This document shows positions 49,659 to 59,093 of a stretch of 64,000 nucleotides of DNA, one piece after another; the first letter of the stretch is position 1; every line of letters starts with the position of its first letter. The notes under the pieces were generated by a model. It ran no database searches. It saw nothing but the letters and a program-made list of their open reading frames with translations, and had not been told where the DNA came from. A program made the translations under genes and the position numbers. Origin of the DNA: Acrocarpospora pleiomorpha (GTDB lineage Bacteria > Actinomycetota > Actinomycetes > Streptosporangiales > Streptosporangiaceae); contig NZ_BLAF01000006.1 of the NCBI RefSeq assembly GCF_009687885.1, positions 143,006-207,005 of the forward strand, given 5' to 3'.

Positions 49659-50072
49659 ATGTCCGGCGTAGACGGGTACGGCTGCCAGCTGCAGCGATCC
49701 GACATGGGATCCCCGGCCACCTTCACCACCATCGCCGCGGTGACCAACATCGGCGGCCCCGAGATCGAGCGGGAGACCTACGAGAGCACGGCGCACGACA
49801 CGCCCGACGCCTACCGCGAGTACATCGCGGGCCTGAAAGACGGTGGCGAGGTTTCGATCGAGCTCCGCTACAACCCGAACGAGCACGACTCGCTCCTGGA
49901 GGACCTGGACGACACCGAGGCCCGGGACTACCAGCTGGTCTGGCCACAGATCACCGGCGCGATGTGGTCGTTCAAGGCCTGGCTCACCGGCTTCTCGCCG
50001 GAAGGCCCGCACGACGATCTCCTGAGCGCGGAGGTCACGTTCAAGGTGACCGGCAAGCCGGTCATCAGCTGA
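49659..50072 (+). CDS. Major tail tube protein
   Basis: 137 residues. The sequence matches lambda gpV/TTP-type tube proteins of actinophages: TFTTIAAVTNIGGPEIERETYESTAHDTPDAYREYIAGLKDGGEVSIELRY, with conserved TxHDTPDxYREYI and GxFxVTGKP-type end. It should polymerise as stacked hexamer rings around the tape measure. Confidence 0.88.
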   Translation: MSGVDGYGCQLQRSDMGSPATFTTIAAVTNIGGPEIERETYESTAHDTPDAYREYIAGLKDGGEVSIELRYNPNEHDSLLEDLDDTEARDYQLVWPQITGAMWSFKAWLTGFSPEGPHDDLLSAEVTFKVTGKPVIS

Positions 50073-50088
50073 CCCGAGAGGAACCCCC

Positions 50089-50601
50089 GTGGCACTGGAC
50101 ACCAAGCTCACCCTGTCGCTGCTCGCGCTGCTGACCGGCGTCGCCGACCTGGAGAGCCCCAAGTCCCGCATCGACCGGCGGCACGTGGTCGAGCTGGAGT
50201 CCGGCACCGGCGCCGGCCGCGCCGACCGAGTCTTCAGCGACCACCGATCGATCGCGGCCAGCTCGTCGGAATCCCTGGACCTGGCCGGGACGCTGGAGAC
50301 CGCGCTGGGCAGCACGGCCGCGATGGCCCGCGTAAAAATCATGATCATCATGGCGGCCGCCGCCAACGTCAACAACGTGCTGGTGGGCGGCGCCGAGTCG
50401 GCCGGCTGGCTCGGCCCGTTCGCCGACGTCAGCGACAAGCTCGTGGTGCGGCCCGGCGCCGGCATCGCGCTGTGGGCCGGGCCCGCCGACGCCACGGCGT
50501 ACCCGGTCACCGCGACCACGGCCGACCTGCTGCAGGTCGCCAACAGCGGGTCGGGCAGCGCGGTCGAGTACGACATCTACCTGATCGGAGCAAGCGCGTG
50601 A
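50089..50601 (+). CDS. Phage virion-type protein
   Basis: 170 residues from GTG 50089. A beta-rich fold (DRRHVVELESGTGAGRADRVFSDHRSIAASSSESLDLAGTLETAL; RVKIMIIMAAAANVNNVLVGGAE; SDKLVVRPGAGIALWAG) resembles small tail or fibre-associated proteins of actinophages located between tube and chaperone genes. The role is not established. It overlaps the next gene by 4 bases. Confidence 0.65.
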   Translation: MALDTKLTLSLLALLTGVADLESPKSRIDRRHVVELESGTGAGRADRVFSDHRSIAASSSESLDLAGTLETALGSTAAMARVKIMIIMAAAANVNNVLVGGAESAGWLGPFADVSDKLVVRPGAGIALWAGPADATAYPVTATTADLLQVANSGSGSAVEYDIYLIGASA

Positions 50602-51071
50602 CCCACCCCACCCACAACCAGCCGTACGGCAACCAGCCCTACGGGAGCGCCGGCACCGAGGAAGCGGCACCGCCCGCGGCCGCGCCGGCGGAAGCGGCAC
50701 CGCCCGCGGCGGCCGCGCGGCCGGCGCTGCTCACCGCCGGCCAGATCATGGCCACCGACGACCGCGCCTACGAGGACGTGCCGGTCCCCGAATGGGGCGG
50801 CACGGTGCGAGTGCGCTCGCTGACCGGCACCGAGCGCGACCGGTTCGAACAGTCGCTGGTCGGCAAGAACAACCAGCTGCGCAACGAGAACTTCCGCGCC
50901 AAGCTGGCCCAGCTCACTCTGGTCGACGAGCTCGGCCAGCTGCTGTTCAGCAAGGACCAGATCAGCGCGCTGGGCCGCAAGAGCTCGGCCGCGCTGGCCC
51001 GGGTGGTCGAGGTGGCCAGCAAGCTGTCCGGCCTGTCCGAGGATGACCTGGAGGAACTTGAGGGGGAATGA
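50598..51071 (+). CDS. Tail assembly chaperone (gpG-like)
   Basis: 157 residues from GTG 50598. An Ala/Pro-rich leader precedes a domain (ILTAGQIMATDD... EWGGTVRVRSLTGTERDRFEQSLVGKNNQLRNENFRAKLAQLTLVDELGQLLFSKDQISALGRKSSAALARVVEVASKLSGLSEDDLEELEGE) typical of G-type chaperones of HK97-like tails. It ends at GAG GGG GAA TGA, a G-rich run overlapping the next, -1 frame gene. It binds the tape measure during tail assembly. Confidence 0.85.
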   Translation: MTHPTHNQPYGNQPYGSAGTEEAAPPAAAPAEAAPPAAAARPALLTAGQIMATDDRAYEDVPVPEWGGTVRVRSLTGTERDRFEQSLVGKNNQLRNENFRAKLAQLTLVDELGQLLFSKDQISALGRKSSAALARVVEVASKLSGLSEDDLEELEGE

Positions 51072-51424
51072 GGGCGCGCCCGGAGCGCGCCTTCTATTTC
51101 CGCCTGGCCTCCCACCTGCACATGACGGTCGGCCGGCTGCTGAACGAGATCGGCTCGCGCGAGCTCACCGAGTGGCAGGTCTATGAGCGGATGGCCGGCC
51201 CGCTCGGCCCGGTCCGCGACGACTACCTGGCCGCGCAGGTCGCCGCCACGGTGATCAACGTCAACCGCGGCAAGGGCAAGCGAGCCCGCGGGATCGAGGC
51301 CGTACGGCTGCGCTGGGACAGCCGCGAACCGGTCGACCCCGCCGAGCTCTACAGCCGGGTCCAGAAGATCAACGCCCGCCTGGGCGGGAACGACATCCGG
51401 CTCCAGCCCACCCCGCAGGACTAA
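51068..51424 (+). CDS. Tail assembly chaperone second part (gpT-like, -1 frame)
   Basis: 118 residues if started at ATG 51068, which overlaps the stop of the gpG-like gene. It lies in the -1 frame, and that frame is open only from 51047, so a -1 ribosomal slip on GGGGGAA (51062-51068) would make a G-T fusion as in lambda. The sequence ERAFYFRLASHLHMTVGRLLNEIGSRELTEWQVYERM is the typical T-domain start (motif of LGxTxxELxxxMSxxELxxW). Independent initiation at 51068 is also possible. Confidence 0.85.
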   Translation: MRARPERAFYFRLASHLHMTVGRLLNEIGSRELTEWQVYERMAGPLGPVRDDYLAAQVAATVINVNRGKGKRARGIEAVRLRWDSREPVDPAELYSRVQKINARLGGNDIRLQPTPQD

Positions 51425-51454
51425 CCACAACGCAGCACAGGGCGGGGGTGGGTC

Positions 51455-54334
51455 ATGGCCACGCTCAAGACCTTGATGGTCCGTCTGGGGATGGACACCA
51501 AGCGGTTCAAATCCGGCGTCACCCGCTCGCTCGGGCTGCTGGATTCGCTGATCGCCCGCTCGGCCAAGCTCAACGGACTGGCCAAGGTCAACGCGCTGGC
51601 CATCATGGCCAGCGGCGCCCTGCAGCTGACCTCCGCGCTGCTGCCGGCGCTCGGGGTGGTGGCCGCCTTACCGGCCGCGCTGGTCGCCGTGAAGGTGGCC
51701 ACCTTGGTCACCAAGGTCGGAATGCAAGGCATGGGCGAAGCCATGTCGGCGGTGGCCAGCGGAGACGCCGCCGCCCTGGACGCCGCCCTGAAGAAGCTGT
51801 CTCCGGCGGCGCAGGGCGTGGTCAAGCAGCTGGCCGGCCTCAAGAAAAAGGCCTGGGACCCGCTACAGAAAGCCGTCCAGCAGAAGCTGTTCGAGAACGT
51901 CACCAAGCCGCTGGCGGCCGCCACCGCCAACGTGCTGCCGGCAGCGAAGAAAGGCATGGTCGGGGTAGCGGCCGAGATCAACGGCGTGGGGCGGGAGGGC
52001 CTGCGCGTCGCCGCCACGCCGTTCTTCCGCGGCGAGTTGACCAAGGTGTTCGCCGGCACCGCCGGCGTGGTCAAGACGCTCAAGGGCGGGGTGTCGCCCC
52101 TGGTGACCATCCTGCTGCGGCTGGCCACGCTCGGCCTGCCCCTGGTCAAGCAGTTCCTGGCCTGGGCGATCGGCGGCGCCAAGACGGCGGCGGCCTTCCT
52201 GGCGTCCGAGCGCGGCGCGGCCAAGATGACCGCGATCATCCAGCGCGCCGGCGCGACCCTGGCCACCCTCGGCCGGATCGCCGCCAACATCGGCGCCTTC
52301 CTGGCCGGCATCTTCAAGGGCGCCAACACCGACGGGGCCGGCCTGCTGGCCACCATCGAGTCGCTGACCGCGCGGATGGCGGCCTGGTCTTCCTCGGCCG
52401 CCGGTCAGCAGCAGCTGGCCACCGTCTTCGGGCTGATCGCCGACACCGCGCGCGAGCTGGGCCCGATCCTGAGCGTGGTGGTCGGGCCGCTCGGCGCGAT
52501 CGCCGGCCTGATCCTGTCCCTGCCCGCGCCCGCCCAAGGCGTGGTCACGCAGGTGCTCGCGTTCGCCACGGTGGCGGGCCTGCTCGGCAGCAAACTCGCG
52601 CCGCTGGTGAGTGGGCTGCGCCTGCTGTACGGCGGGGCGCTCAAGCTGGGGCCCGCCCTGGTCACCGGCAGCGCCGCGGTGCAGCGGTTCGGTGTGACCG
52701 TGGCCACGACCGCGGCCGGGTTCGTGATCAACGCCGCCAAGATGGTGGTGGCCATGACCACCACCGCGGCGCGCGTGGTGGCCGGCTGGGTGCTCATGGG
52801 CGCCCAGGCACTGGCCCAGGCCGCCCGGGTGGCGCTGGCCTGGCTGATCGCCATGGGCCCGATCGGCCTCATCATCGCCGCCGTGGTCGCGGTGGTGGCG
52901 TTGATCATCGCCAACTGGGACAAGATCAAAGAAGTCATCGCCGCGGTCTGGGAGTGGATCAAGGACAAGACCGGTGCCGCCTGGGACTGGCTCAAATCCA
53001 AGATCCAAGCCGGGGTAAAAGCGGTCGTCGCAGCCGTGACCTGGCTAAAGGAACTTCCCGGGAAGGTCGCCGCCTGGTTCTCCCAGCTCGCGCAGTCGGC
53101 GATCAAGAAAGCCGGCGAAGTCGTCGACTGGCTGAAGGGCCTGCCCGGCAGGATCCTCAGCGCCCTAGGCAATCTCGGATCGCTGCTGCTCAACGCCGGT
53201 AAGGATCTGCTTACAGGCTTGTGGAACGGGATCTTGGGCCTGGCCGGCTGGCTCAAGGACAAGATCTTGGGCTTTTTCAGCGGGATCATGCCGGACTGGG
53301 TGCGCAAGGCCCTCGGCATCGCCTCGCCGTCCAAGGTCATGGCGCTCATCGGAAAGATGATCAGCTACGGCGTGGCCAAGGGCATGGACGACGGCCTGGC
53401 CAAGATCAAGGCCAGCGCGGCGAAGCTGACGGACCTGGTCAAGAAGGCCCTGGACGGACCGAAGGAAGACCGGCTGGTCGCCGTCATCAAGTCGGGCACC
53501 GCCAAGTTGCGCGACCTGGTGACCGAACGCAACGCGCTGCTGGAGGTCATGAAGGCGGCCCAGGACAAGGCCGCCGAGGTGACCGACGCCGCCCGCAGCT
53601 TCGCCGGCCTGACCAACCTGGGAGACAGCGCGACCAGCGCGGCCGGCATCCAGCAGGGCCTGCAGCAGCGGCTCAGCCAGTTGAGGCAGTTCGGGACGGC
53701 GATCAAGAAGCTGGCCAAGCGCGGCCTCAACAAGGCCCTGATGGGGCAGATCATCGCGGCCGGCCCGCAGGAGGGCCTGTCCCTGGCCAAGCTGTTCCTG
53801 GACGCCGACTCGGCCACGTTCGGCGCGATCAACTCCGCGCAGGCCGGCATCGACAAGGCCGCCAAGAACGTCGGCAACACCGCGGCGTCCGCCCTCTTCG
53901 ACGCGGGCAAGCAGTCGGGCAAAGGCTTCCTGTCCGGCATAAAGTCCCAGATCAAGACCCTTGAGTCGCAGATGGTGGCTATCGGCAAGTCCATGGCCGA
54001 GGCGATCAAGAAGGCGTTGAAAATCAAGTCGCCGTCCAAGGTCATGTTCGGCGTCGGCGGCAACACCATGCTGGGCATCCTGCGCGGCGTGATGGCCCGG
54101 CGGGCCCGCCTGCTGAAGGCGGCCTCCAAGATCGCGATTGCTACCGGGGAGGCGCTCACCCCGCCGCCGCCGCGCTTCGGCGGCACGCCTGGGGGCGACG
54201 GGCCGGGCGGGCCCGGGCCCGGCGTGATGGGCAAGACGACCATCATCAACGTCACCACGCACAACCCGGTGGCCGAGCCCACCAGCAAGACGACCAACCG
54301 GACCCTGCAGTACGCCGGCGCCCTGGGGATGTGA
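51455..54334 (+). CDS. Tape measure protein
   Basis: 959 residues, implying a tail of roughly 140 nm by the usual 1.5 angstrom per residue. It starts with a conserved small segment (LKTLMVRLGMDTKRFKSGVTRSLGLLD), continues with long Ala/Leu-rich helices, and has several hydrophobic segments (about 440-490: VALAWLIAMGPIGLIIAAVVAVVALII). Two copies of the SPSKVM motif occur (IASPSKVMALIG and IKSPSKVMFGVG), typical of tape measures. No peptidase or muramidase domain is seen. Its stop overlaps the next start (TGATG). Confidence 0.93.
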   Translation: MATLKTLMVRLGMDTKRFKSGVTRSLGLLDSLIARSAKLNGLAKVNALAIMASGALQLTSALLPALGVVAALPAALVAVKVATLVTKVGMQGMGEAMSAVASGDAAALDAALKKLSPAAQGVVKQLAGLKKKAWDPLQKAVQQKLFENVTKPLAAATANVLPAAKKGMVGVAAEINGVGREGLRVAATPFFRGELTKVFAGTAGVVKTLKGGVSPLVTILLRLATLGLPLVKQFLAWAIGGAKTAAAFLASERGAAKMTAIIQRAGATLATLGRIAANIGAFLAGIFKGANTDGAGLLATIESLTARMAAWSSSAAGQQQLATVFGLIADTARELGPILSVVVGPLGAIAGLILSLPAPAQGVVTQVLAFATVAGLLGSKLAPLVSGLRLLYGGALKLGPALVTGSAAVQRFGVTVATTAAGFVINAAKMVVAMTTTAARVVAGWVLMGAQALAQAARVALAWLIAMGPIGLIIAAVVAVVALIIANWDKIKEVIAAVWEWIKDKTGAAWDWLKSKIQAGVKAVVAAVTWLKELPGKVAAWFSQLAQSAIKKAGEVVDWLKGLPGRILSALGNLGSLLLNAGKDLLTGLWNGILGLAGWLKDKILGFFSGIMPDWVRKALGIASPSKVMALIGKMISYGVAKGMDDGLAKIKASAAKLTDLVKKALDGPKEDRLVAVIKSGTAKLRDLVTERNALLEVMKAAQDKAAEVTDAARSFAGLTNLGDSATSAAGIQQGLQQRLSQLRQFGTAIKKLAKRGLNKALMGQIIAAGPQEGLSLAKLFLDADSATFGAINSAQAGIDKAAKNVGNTAASALFDAGKQSGKGFLSGIKSQIKTLESQMVAIGKSMAEAIKKALKIKSPSKVMFGVGGNTMLGILRGVMARRARLLKAASKIAIATGEALTPPPPRFGGTPGGDGPGGPGPGVMGKTTIINVTTHNPVAEPTSKTTNRTLQYAGALGM

Positions 54335-55224
54335 TGAGTACCTACAGCGTGGACGGCATCCCGCTCGACCACCCGAACGGACTGTGGACCCTGCAGCAGG
54401 GCACCGGCCGCCGCCCCTTCCCGGGGGCGCGCGGCGTGGAGATCCCCCTGGCCGGCCGCGCCGGGGAGATCCCCGTCGCCGGTGACACGATCGAACCGTT
54501 GGAGACCACCACGCTCGGCTTCACCTTCCTGGTCCGCGGCCGCGCACCCTGGGGTGGCGCGGGCAACGAGGAGGACCTGGAGCACAACCTTGAGGCCCTG
54601 GCCGCGGTGCTGTCCCCGCACGGACGGCTGGTCGACCTGCGCCACCACATCGGCGGGGACATGATCCGCCAGACCGACGCCAAGTTCATCAGCAGCAGCG
54701 AGCCCGAGCTGCTCGCCGGCGCGAACGCGGCCCGGGTCACGATGCTGGCCCGCATCCCCGGCGTCTACTGGCGGGACGTGCCCGAGCTCACCCACACCTG
54801 GAGCGCGGGCCTGCTGGACGAGACCGCCCGGGCGATCCCGGCGCTGTCCGGCTGCACCGCGCCCATCCCTGACGCGGTGCTGCGGGTGAAGGGCCCGGCC
54901 ACCAACCCGGCCCTGTCCGACACGGCCAGCGGCGGCACCGTCGCCTACACCGGCACCATCAGCAGCGGCCAGTTCCTGCTGCTGGACTGCGCCGCGCTGA
55001 CCGCCACCCGGGTCACCACCGACACCTGGTCGCCGACGGGCGGAACCGACGTCACCGGCAACGTGGACGCCACCGGCCCGGGCAGCGCCTACCGGTGGCT
55101 GCACCTGACCCCCCGCATCCACGCCGCCGACCCGCTGTCCCGGCTGATCCAGGTCTCCGGCACGGCCACCGGCACCAGCGACGCCAGCGGCCTGGCCGTG
55201 CGCGCCCGGAGGAGCTTCCGGTGA
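54334..55224 (+). CDS. Distal tail protein
   Basis: 296 residues from ATG 54334. The N-terminal fold (YSVDGIPLDHPNGLWTLQQGTGRRPFPGARGVEIPLAGRAGEI; TTTLGFTFLVRGRAPWGGAGNEEDLEHNLEALAAVLSPHGRLVDLRHHIG) matches siphophage distal-tail (Dit) proteins. A C-terminal beta domain may carry a carbohydrate-binding-like fold. It connects the tail tube to the tip. It overlaps nothing; the next gene begins 8 bases later. Confidence 0.85.
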   Translation: MSTYSVDGIPLDHPNGLWTLQQGTGRRPFPGARGVEIPLAGRAGEIPVAGDTIEPLETTTLGFTFLVRGRAPWGGAGNEEDLEHNLEALAAVLSPHGRLVDLRHHIGGDMIRQTDAKFISSSEPELLAGANAARVTMLARIPGVYWRDVPELTHTWSAGLLDETARAIPALSGCTAPIPDAVLRVKGPATNPALSDTASGGTVAYTGTISSGQFLLLDCAALTATRVTTDTWSPTGGTDVTGNVDATGPGSAYRWLHLTPRIHAADPLSRLIQVSGTATGTSDASGLAVRARRSFR

Positions 55225-55231
55225 TGCGCCG

Positions 55232-57967
55232 ATGACTGCGTTCAATCTGCGGCTGAGGGCCTACCACCCGAACGGGGCCCGGCGCGGGCTGCTGGCCGCG
55301 CCCCTGTCCATCGAGGCCGGCATGCCGCTCGGCGACGTGCCCGCTCTATCCCTGGGCTACAGCGCCCACGCGCCCGGCTACCAATACCTCCTGCAGGCGG
55401 GCGAGATCGCGCTCGAGTACACCGCGCCCTGGACCAACGGGGCATGGGTCGAGCCGCCGGACGGCCGGTTCCTGCGGATCGCCCGATCCGGTGACGAGGT
55501 CGACCCGACCGGCGCCCGCGCCTACACCTGCCCCGGCTACGTGTGGCTGACCAAGAAGTGCATCCTGTACCCGCCCGCCGACTCAGCCGACCTGGTCGAC
55601 GGGAAGAGGCCGTTCCTGGGGGTGAGCCCGGGCGCGATCCTGCGCACCTTCGTGCTGGAGGGCCAGGCGCGCGGGACGCTGGCCGGTCTGACGGTCGACT
55701 TCACCGCCAGCCACGACAGCGCCGGCCAGCCGTGGGCGTCGGTGATGACGGTCTACTACGAGATCGGCGTCGACCTGCTGACCGTCCTGATCAACCTGAG
55801 CGAGCAGGGCCTGATCGACTTCCGCACCTCCGGCCGGACGCTGCAGGTCTACAACGGCGACACCTTCCTCGGCCGGGACCTGGCCAGCGGCGGCGCACCG
55901 GTCGACCTGCGGATCGGCAGGGACATCACCGAGGCGCCCAGCGAGGGCACCTACGAGGAGGCCGCAGACGTGATCTTCGTGCAGGGCGAGGGCGTCCTGC
56001 AGCTGGAGGTCGACAATCCGACCGCGGACGCGCCCTGGGGGCGGTGGGAGCAGTATCTGGCCCAGGGCGGGGTGACCGACGCCGGCACCGCCCAGCTGCT
56101 GGCCGAGGAGGCGCTGGCGCGCGGCGGCCGCGAACGGGTGCAGATCACGCGCGGCATGACCCCGCACGAGGCGCGCTGGCTTCCGCTGGCCGACTACCGG
56201 CCGGGTGACCGCATCCTCGCGCCGGGCGACGCCGGGGTGATGGAGTCGCTGCGGGTCCGGCAGATCACGCTGACCAAGGACGAGGCCGGGGTGATCGGCG
56301 GAAACCTCGTCTTGAACGACAGATTCCTCGAGCGCGACATCAAGCTCACCAGGCGCTCGGCCGGGATCCTCGGCGGGTCGGCGGCCGACGGCGGAACCGG
56401 CGTCGACCCGGCGCCGGAGACGCCCGCCGGCCGGGTGCCCGCCGCGCCGGCCGGGCTGATCGTGGATCCGCTCGCCTATGTCGACGAGCACGGCTACTCG
56501 CGCGGCCAGATCACCGCGACCTGGGGATTCGTCACCCACGACGTCAACTCGGTGGCCATCGACATCGACTCCTACGAGCTGTACGCGCGGATCAACGAGG
56601 TCGGCCAGCCGTGGCAACTGCTGGTGGCCACCGACGCCGGCGACAACAACGCCACCTACAGCCCCTTGATCGTGGGAACCGAGTACGGGTTCAAAGTGCG
56701 TGCGGTCAGCGAGGGCACCAAGGGCGAGTTCAGCACTCCGTTCGCGATCGAGATCCCGGTCGACGTCACCCCGCCGCCCGTGCCCACCGCGCCTACCCTG
56801 TCCACCCGGCTCGGTGTCATCTACGTCACCTGGGACGGGCAGGGCCTGGACCCGTCCCTGGGGCCGATGCCGTCCGACTTCGACCGGGTGAAGATCTTCA
56901 TGGGCGACGGGATCGACGCGGCCGTCGAGATCGGGACCTTCCGCGCGGCCGGCTCCTACGTGGTGGTCGGCGAGCCGTACAACGCCGACCGCACCTTCCA
57001 CCTGGTGGCGGTCGACCGGGCCGGCAACGAGTCGGCCGCCAGCGAGGACGACACCATCGCCACCACCCCGCTGGTCGATACGGATCTGATCGGTGAAGTC
57101 ATCGACGGCGCTCACATCCAGGACGGGACGCTGGTCGCCGCCGAGAAGATCGTCGCCGAGTCCATCACCGCGGCGCTGATCCAGGCGCTGGCGATCGAGA
57201 CCGGCCACCTGGCCGCCAACGCGATCACGGCCGACAAGATCGACGCCGGGGCCATCACCGCCGCAGCGATCGCCGCCGACGCCATCGACGGCATGACCAT
57301 CACCGGGGCCTGGATCCGCACCGCGGCGAGCGGCGCGCGGATCGAGCTCGCGCCGCCGGGCGCCAGCTATCCGGAGATCCGCCTCTACCCGACCAGCGGA
57401 TCGAACTACACCAGCTTCACCTGCCGGGACGACATGTACACCGGCGAGGCCACGCTGCTGATCACCTCCGGGACCAACATCGGCGCGACGGCGGCCGCCG
57501 AGCTGCAGGTCGCCGCCGGGCTGGTCCGGATGCGCATCCGCAACGCCGGTCTGACCGGCGACAACGGCGGCATGATCGACGCCGCCGAGGGCTACTGCCA
57601 GGTGGGCTACAAGAACAACTCGTCGAACGAGCAGTACTTCTGGTTCGACTCCTCCGGCCGGACCCGCCACGTCGGCCGGTGGTGGGACTTCGCCGACCTC
57701 GGCCCGACCGCCGGCGTCCTGGCCGGCTCGATCACCTTCGCCGGGTCGGGCGGGTCACCCAACAGCCGCTTCCTGTCCTACGGCTCGACCATGAGCGGGA
57801 ACATGGGGCCGGTCGCCCAGGTCCGCGACGGCGCCGCGGTCGGCAACGAGACCACCTTCGTACCCGTGCCCGCCGCGATCACCGAGTCCAACACCACCGG
57901 CTTCCGGATGAACAAGTCCGGCACGTCCGGGTTCGCCATGTACTGGTGGGTTCACCAGCACGCATAG
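55232..57967 (+). CDS. Baseplate hub / minor tail protein with FN3 domains
   Basis: 911 residues. Residues 1 to about 375 resemble the ReqiPepy6 Gp37-like tail hub (LRLRAYHPNGARRGLLAAPLSIEAGMPLGDVPALSLGYSAHAPG; TYEEAADVIFVQGEGVLQLEVDNP). Two FN3-like domains follow (about 410-505 and 510-605). Then comes a helical repeat stretch (about 615-690: SITAALIQALAIETGHLAANAITADKIDAGAITAAAIAADAIDG) like trimeric fibre stalks, and a C-terminal beta receptor-binding region. It is likely the host-recognition protein. Confidence 0.85.
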   Translation: MTAFNLRLRAYHPNGARRGLLAAPLSIEAGMPLGDVPALSLGYSAHAPGYQYLLQAGEIALEYTAPWTNGAWVEPPDGRFLRIARSGDEVDPTGARAYTCPGYVWLTKKCILYPPADSADLVDGKRPFLGVSPGAILRTFVLEGQARGTLAGLTVDFTASHDSAGQPWASVMTVYYEIGVDLLTVLINLSEQGLIDFRTSGRTLQVYNGDTFLGRDLASGGAPVDLRIGRDITEAPSEGTYEEAADVIFVQGEGVLQLEVDNPTADAPWGRWEQYLAQGGVTDAGTAQLLAEEALARGGRERVQITRGMTPHEARWLPLADYRPGDRILAPGDAGVMESLRVRQITLTKDEAGVIGGNLVLNDRFLERDIKLTRRSAGILGGSAADGGTGVDPAPETPAGRVPAAPAGLIVDPLAYVDEHGYSRGQITATWGFVTHDVNSVAIDIDSYELYARINEVGQPWQLLVATDAGDNNATYSPLIVGTEYGFKVRAVSEGTKGEFSTPFAIEIPVDVTPPPVPTAPTLSTRLGVIYVTWDGQGLDPSLGPMPSDFDRVKIFMGDGIDAAVEIGTFRAAGSYVVVGEPYNADRTFHLVAVDRAGNESAASEDDTIATTPLVDTDLIGEVIDGAHIQDGTLVAAEKIVAESITAALIQALAIETGHLAANAITADKIDAGAITAAAIAADAIDGMTITGAWIRTAASGARIELAPPGASYPEIRLYPTSGSNYTSFTCRDDMYTGEATLLITSGTNIGATAAAELQVAAGLVRMRIRNAGLTGDNGGMIDAAEGYCQVGYKNNSSNEQYFWFDSSGRTRHVGRWWDFADLGPTAGVLAGSITFAGSGGSPNSRFLSYGSTMSGNMGPVAQVRDGAAVGNETTFVPVPAAITESNTTGFRMNKSGTSGFAMYWWVHQHA

Positions 57968-57980
57968 AAGGGGGGCGGCG

Positions 57981-58649
57981 GTGGCGCAGCTGCTGCAGAC
58001 CTGGGACGTCGAGCTCGGGTACACCGGACTGACCGGCCTGGAGGAGGGCCGGCCGGAGGACGTGCCGATCGGCGGGGAACCGATGTGGTGCATCTACCAC
58101 GTGCACAAGGCCTCCGGCGCGCACGTCGACCACGCCTTCCCCCACTCGCTGTTTGAGTGGAGGTGCGCCGAATACGGCATCAAACCCGGCGACGTCGACA
58201 CGCTGCTGGAGGTCGCCCAGTACGAGCCGTTCATCCCCGACCCCCGCGACACGCTGGTGTTCAACGACGAGGCGGCGAGGGCCATCCTGCAGGAGATCCA
58301 CGGCCTGCCCGGCCCGCACACCCCCGGCGTGTCCGACGAGACCCGCCGCCAGGCCCACCTGCACCGCATCCAGGCCGTCAAGACCCACCGGATCAAGATC
58401 GCCGCCGCGCCGCGCAAGGAGCGCCAGGACGCCCTGATCTACGTCGGGTCCCGCCGCCAGGCCGACCCGCACCCGCTGGACCCCATCCGCCAGGGCCTGA
58501 GCCTGGACCCGCACCGCGTGGCCGCCCGCCAGCTCACCCTGGACCACCTGCGCGCCAGCAAGGAGCGCTTCGTGCTGCCGAGCCACACGCTCAAACCGCC
58601 GGGCGGGTTCGTCGGCATGCAGCTGCCCGCTCTGCTCGGGACAGCGTGA
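57981..58649 (+). CDS. Hypothetical tail-associated phage protein
   Basis: 222 residues from GTG 57981. A WCIYHVHKASGAHVDHAFPHSLFEWRCAEYGI segment precedes a helical, His/Arg-rich remainder. I recognise no family. Its place after the hub and before the coiled-coil/TM gene suggests a tail accessory or lysis-timing role; nothing in the sequence proves it. Its stop overlaps the next start (TGATG). Confidence 0.6.
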   Translation: MAQLLQTWDVELGYTGLTGLEEGRPEDVPIGGEPMWCIYHVHKASGAHVDHAFPHSLFEWRCAEYGIKPGDVDTLLEVAQYEPFIPDPRDTLVFNDEAARAILQEIHGLPGPHTPGVSDETRRQAHLHRIQAVKTHRIKIAAAPRKERQDALIYVGSRRQADPHPLDPIRQGLSLDPHRVAARQLTLDHLRASKERFVLPSHTLKPPGGFVGMQLPALLGTA

Positions 58650-58969
58650 TGACCGACCAGGACCTGGCGGGCGCCGTGGCCGAGCTGCGCCTGGTCGTCG
58701 TCCAAGGTCTGACCGAGATCCGGGGCCAGCTCGCCCTGGTGATTCAGCGCCTCGACCATGTGGACGCCCGGCACGCCGAGCTGGTGCGCCGGGTCGATGA
58801 CGACCGCTCGGCGACCAACGCCCGGCTGGAGGAGCTCCACAAGGCGAACGAGCGATTCGTCACCAAAGAGGAGCACGCCGAGGCCCGCCGGCGCCTGATC
58901 GCCGTCGTGGGCGTGATGCTCACCGCCGCCGCCGTGGTGATCGCCCTGCTGTCACTCATCCGCGCGTAG
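58649..58969 (+). CDS. Coiled-coil protein with C-terminal TM helix (XhlA-like)
   Basis: 106 residues. A long coiled coil (about 8-78: AVAELRLVVVQGLTEIRGQLALVIQRLDHVDARHAELVRRVDDDRSATNARLEEL) ends in one TM helix (LIAVVGVMLTAAAVVIALLSLI). This matches haemolysin XhlA-type accessory lysis proteins. It could assist the endolysin or holin encoded 1-2 kb downstream. Confidence 0.7.
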   Translation: MTDQDLAGAVAELRLVVVQGLTEIRGQLALVIQRLDHVDARHAELVRRVDDDRSATNARLEELHKANERFVTKEEHAEARRRLIAVVGVMLTAAAVVIALLSLIRA

Positions 58970-59093
58970 TCGTACGCGCGCTGATCTCCTGGCCCGGGCT
59001 CCGCGGGGGTAGTCCGGGCCAGGAACCCCCGCACGGCCACCCCCTCCCGCCGACCCGCTCACCCGCACGGGTGTACGCGGCCAGGGAGCCCGC

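Noticed and set aside
55583..57670. Long minus-strand open frame opposite the tail hub gene
   Set aside because: Low-complexity Gly/Val/Asp composition and the complete hub protein on the other strand show it is a shadow of GC bias.
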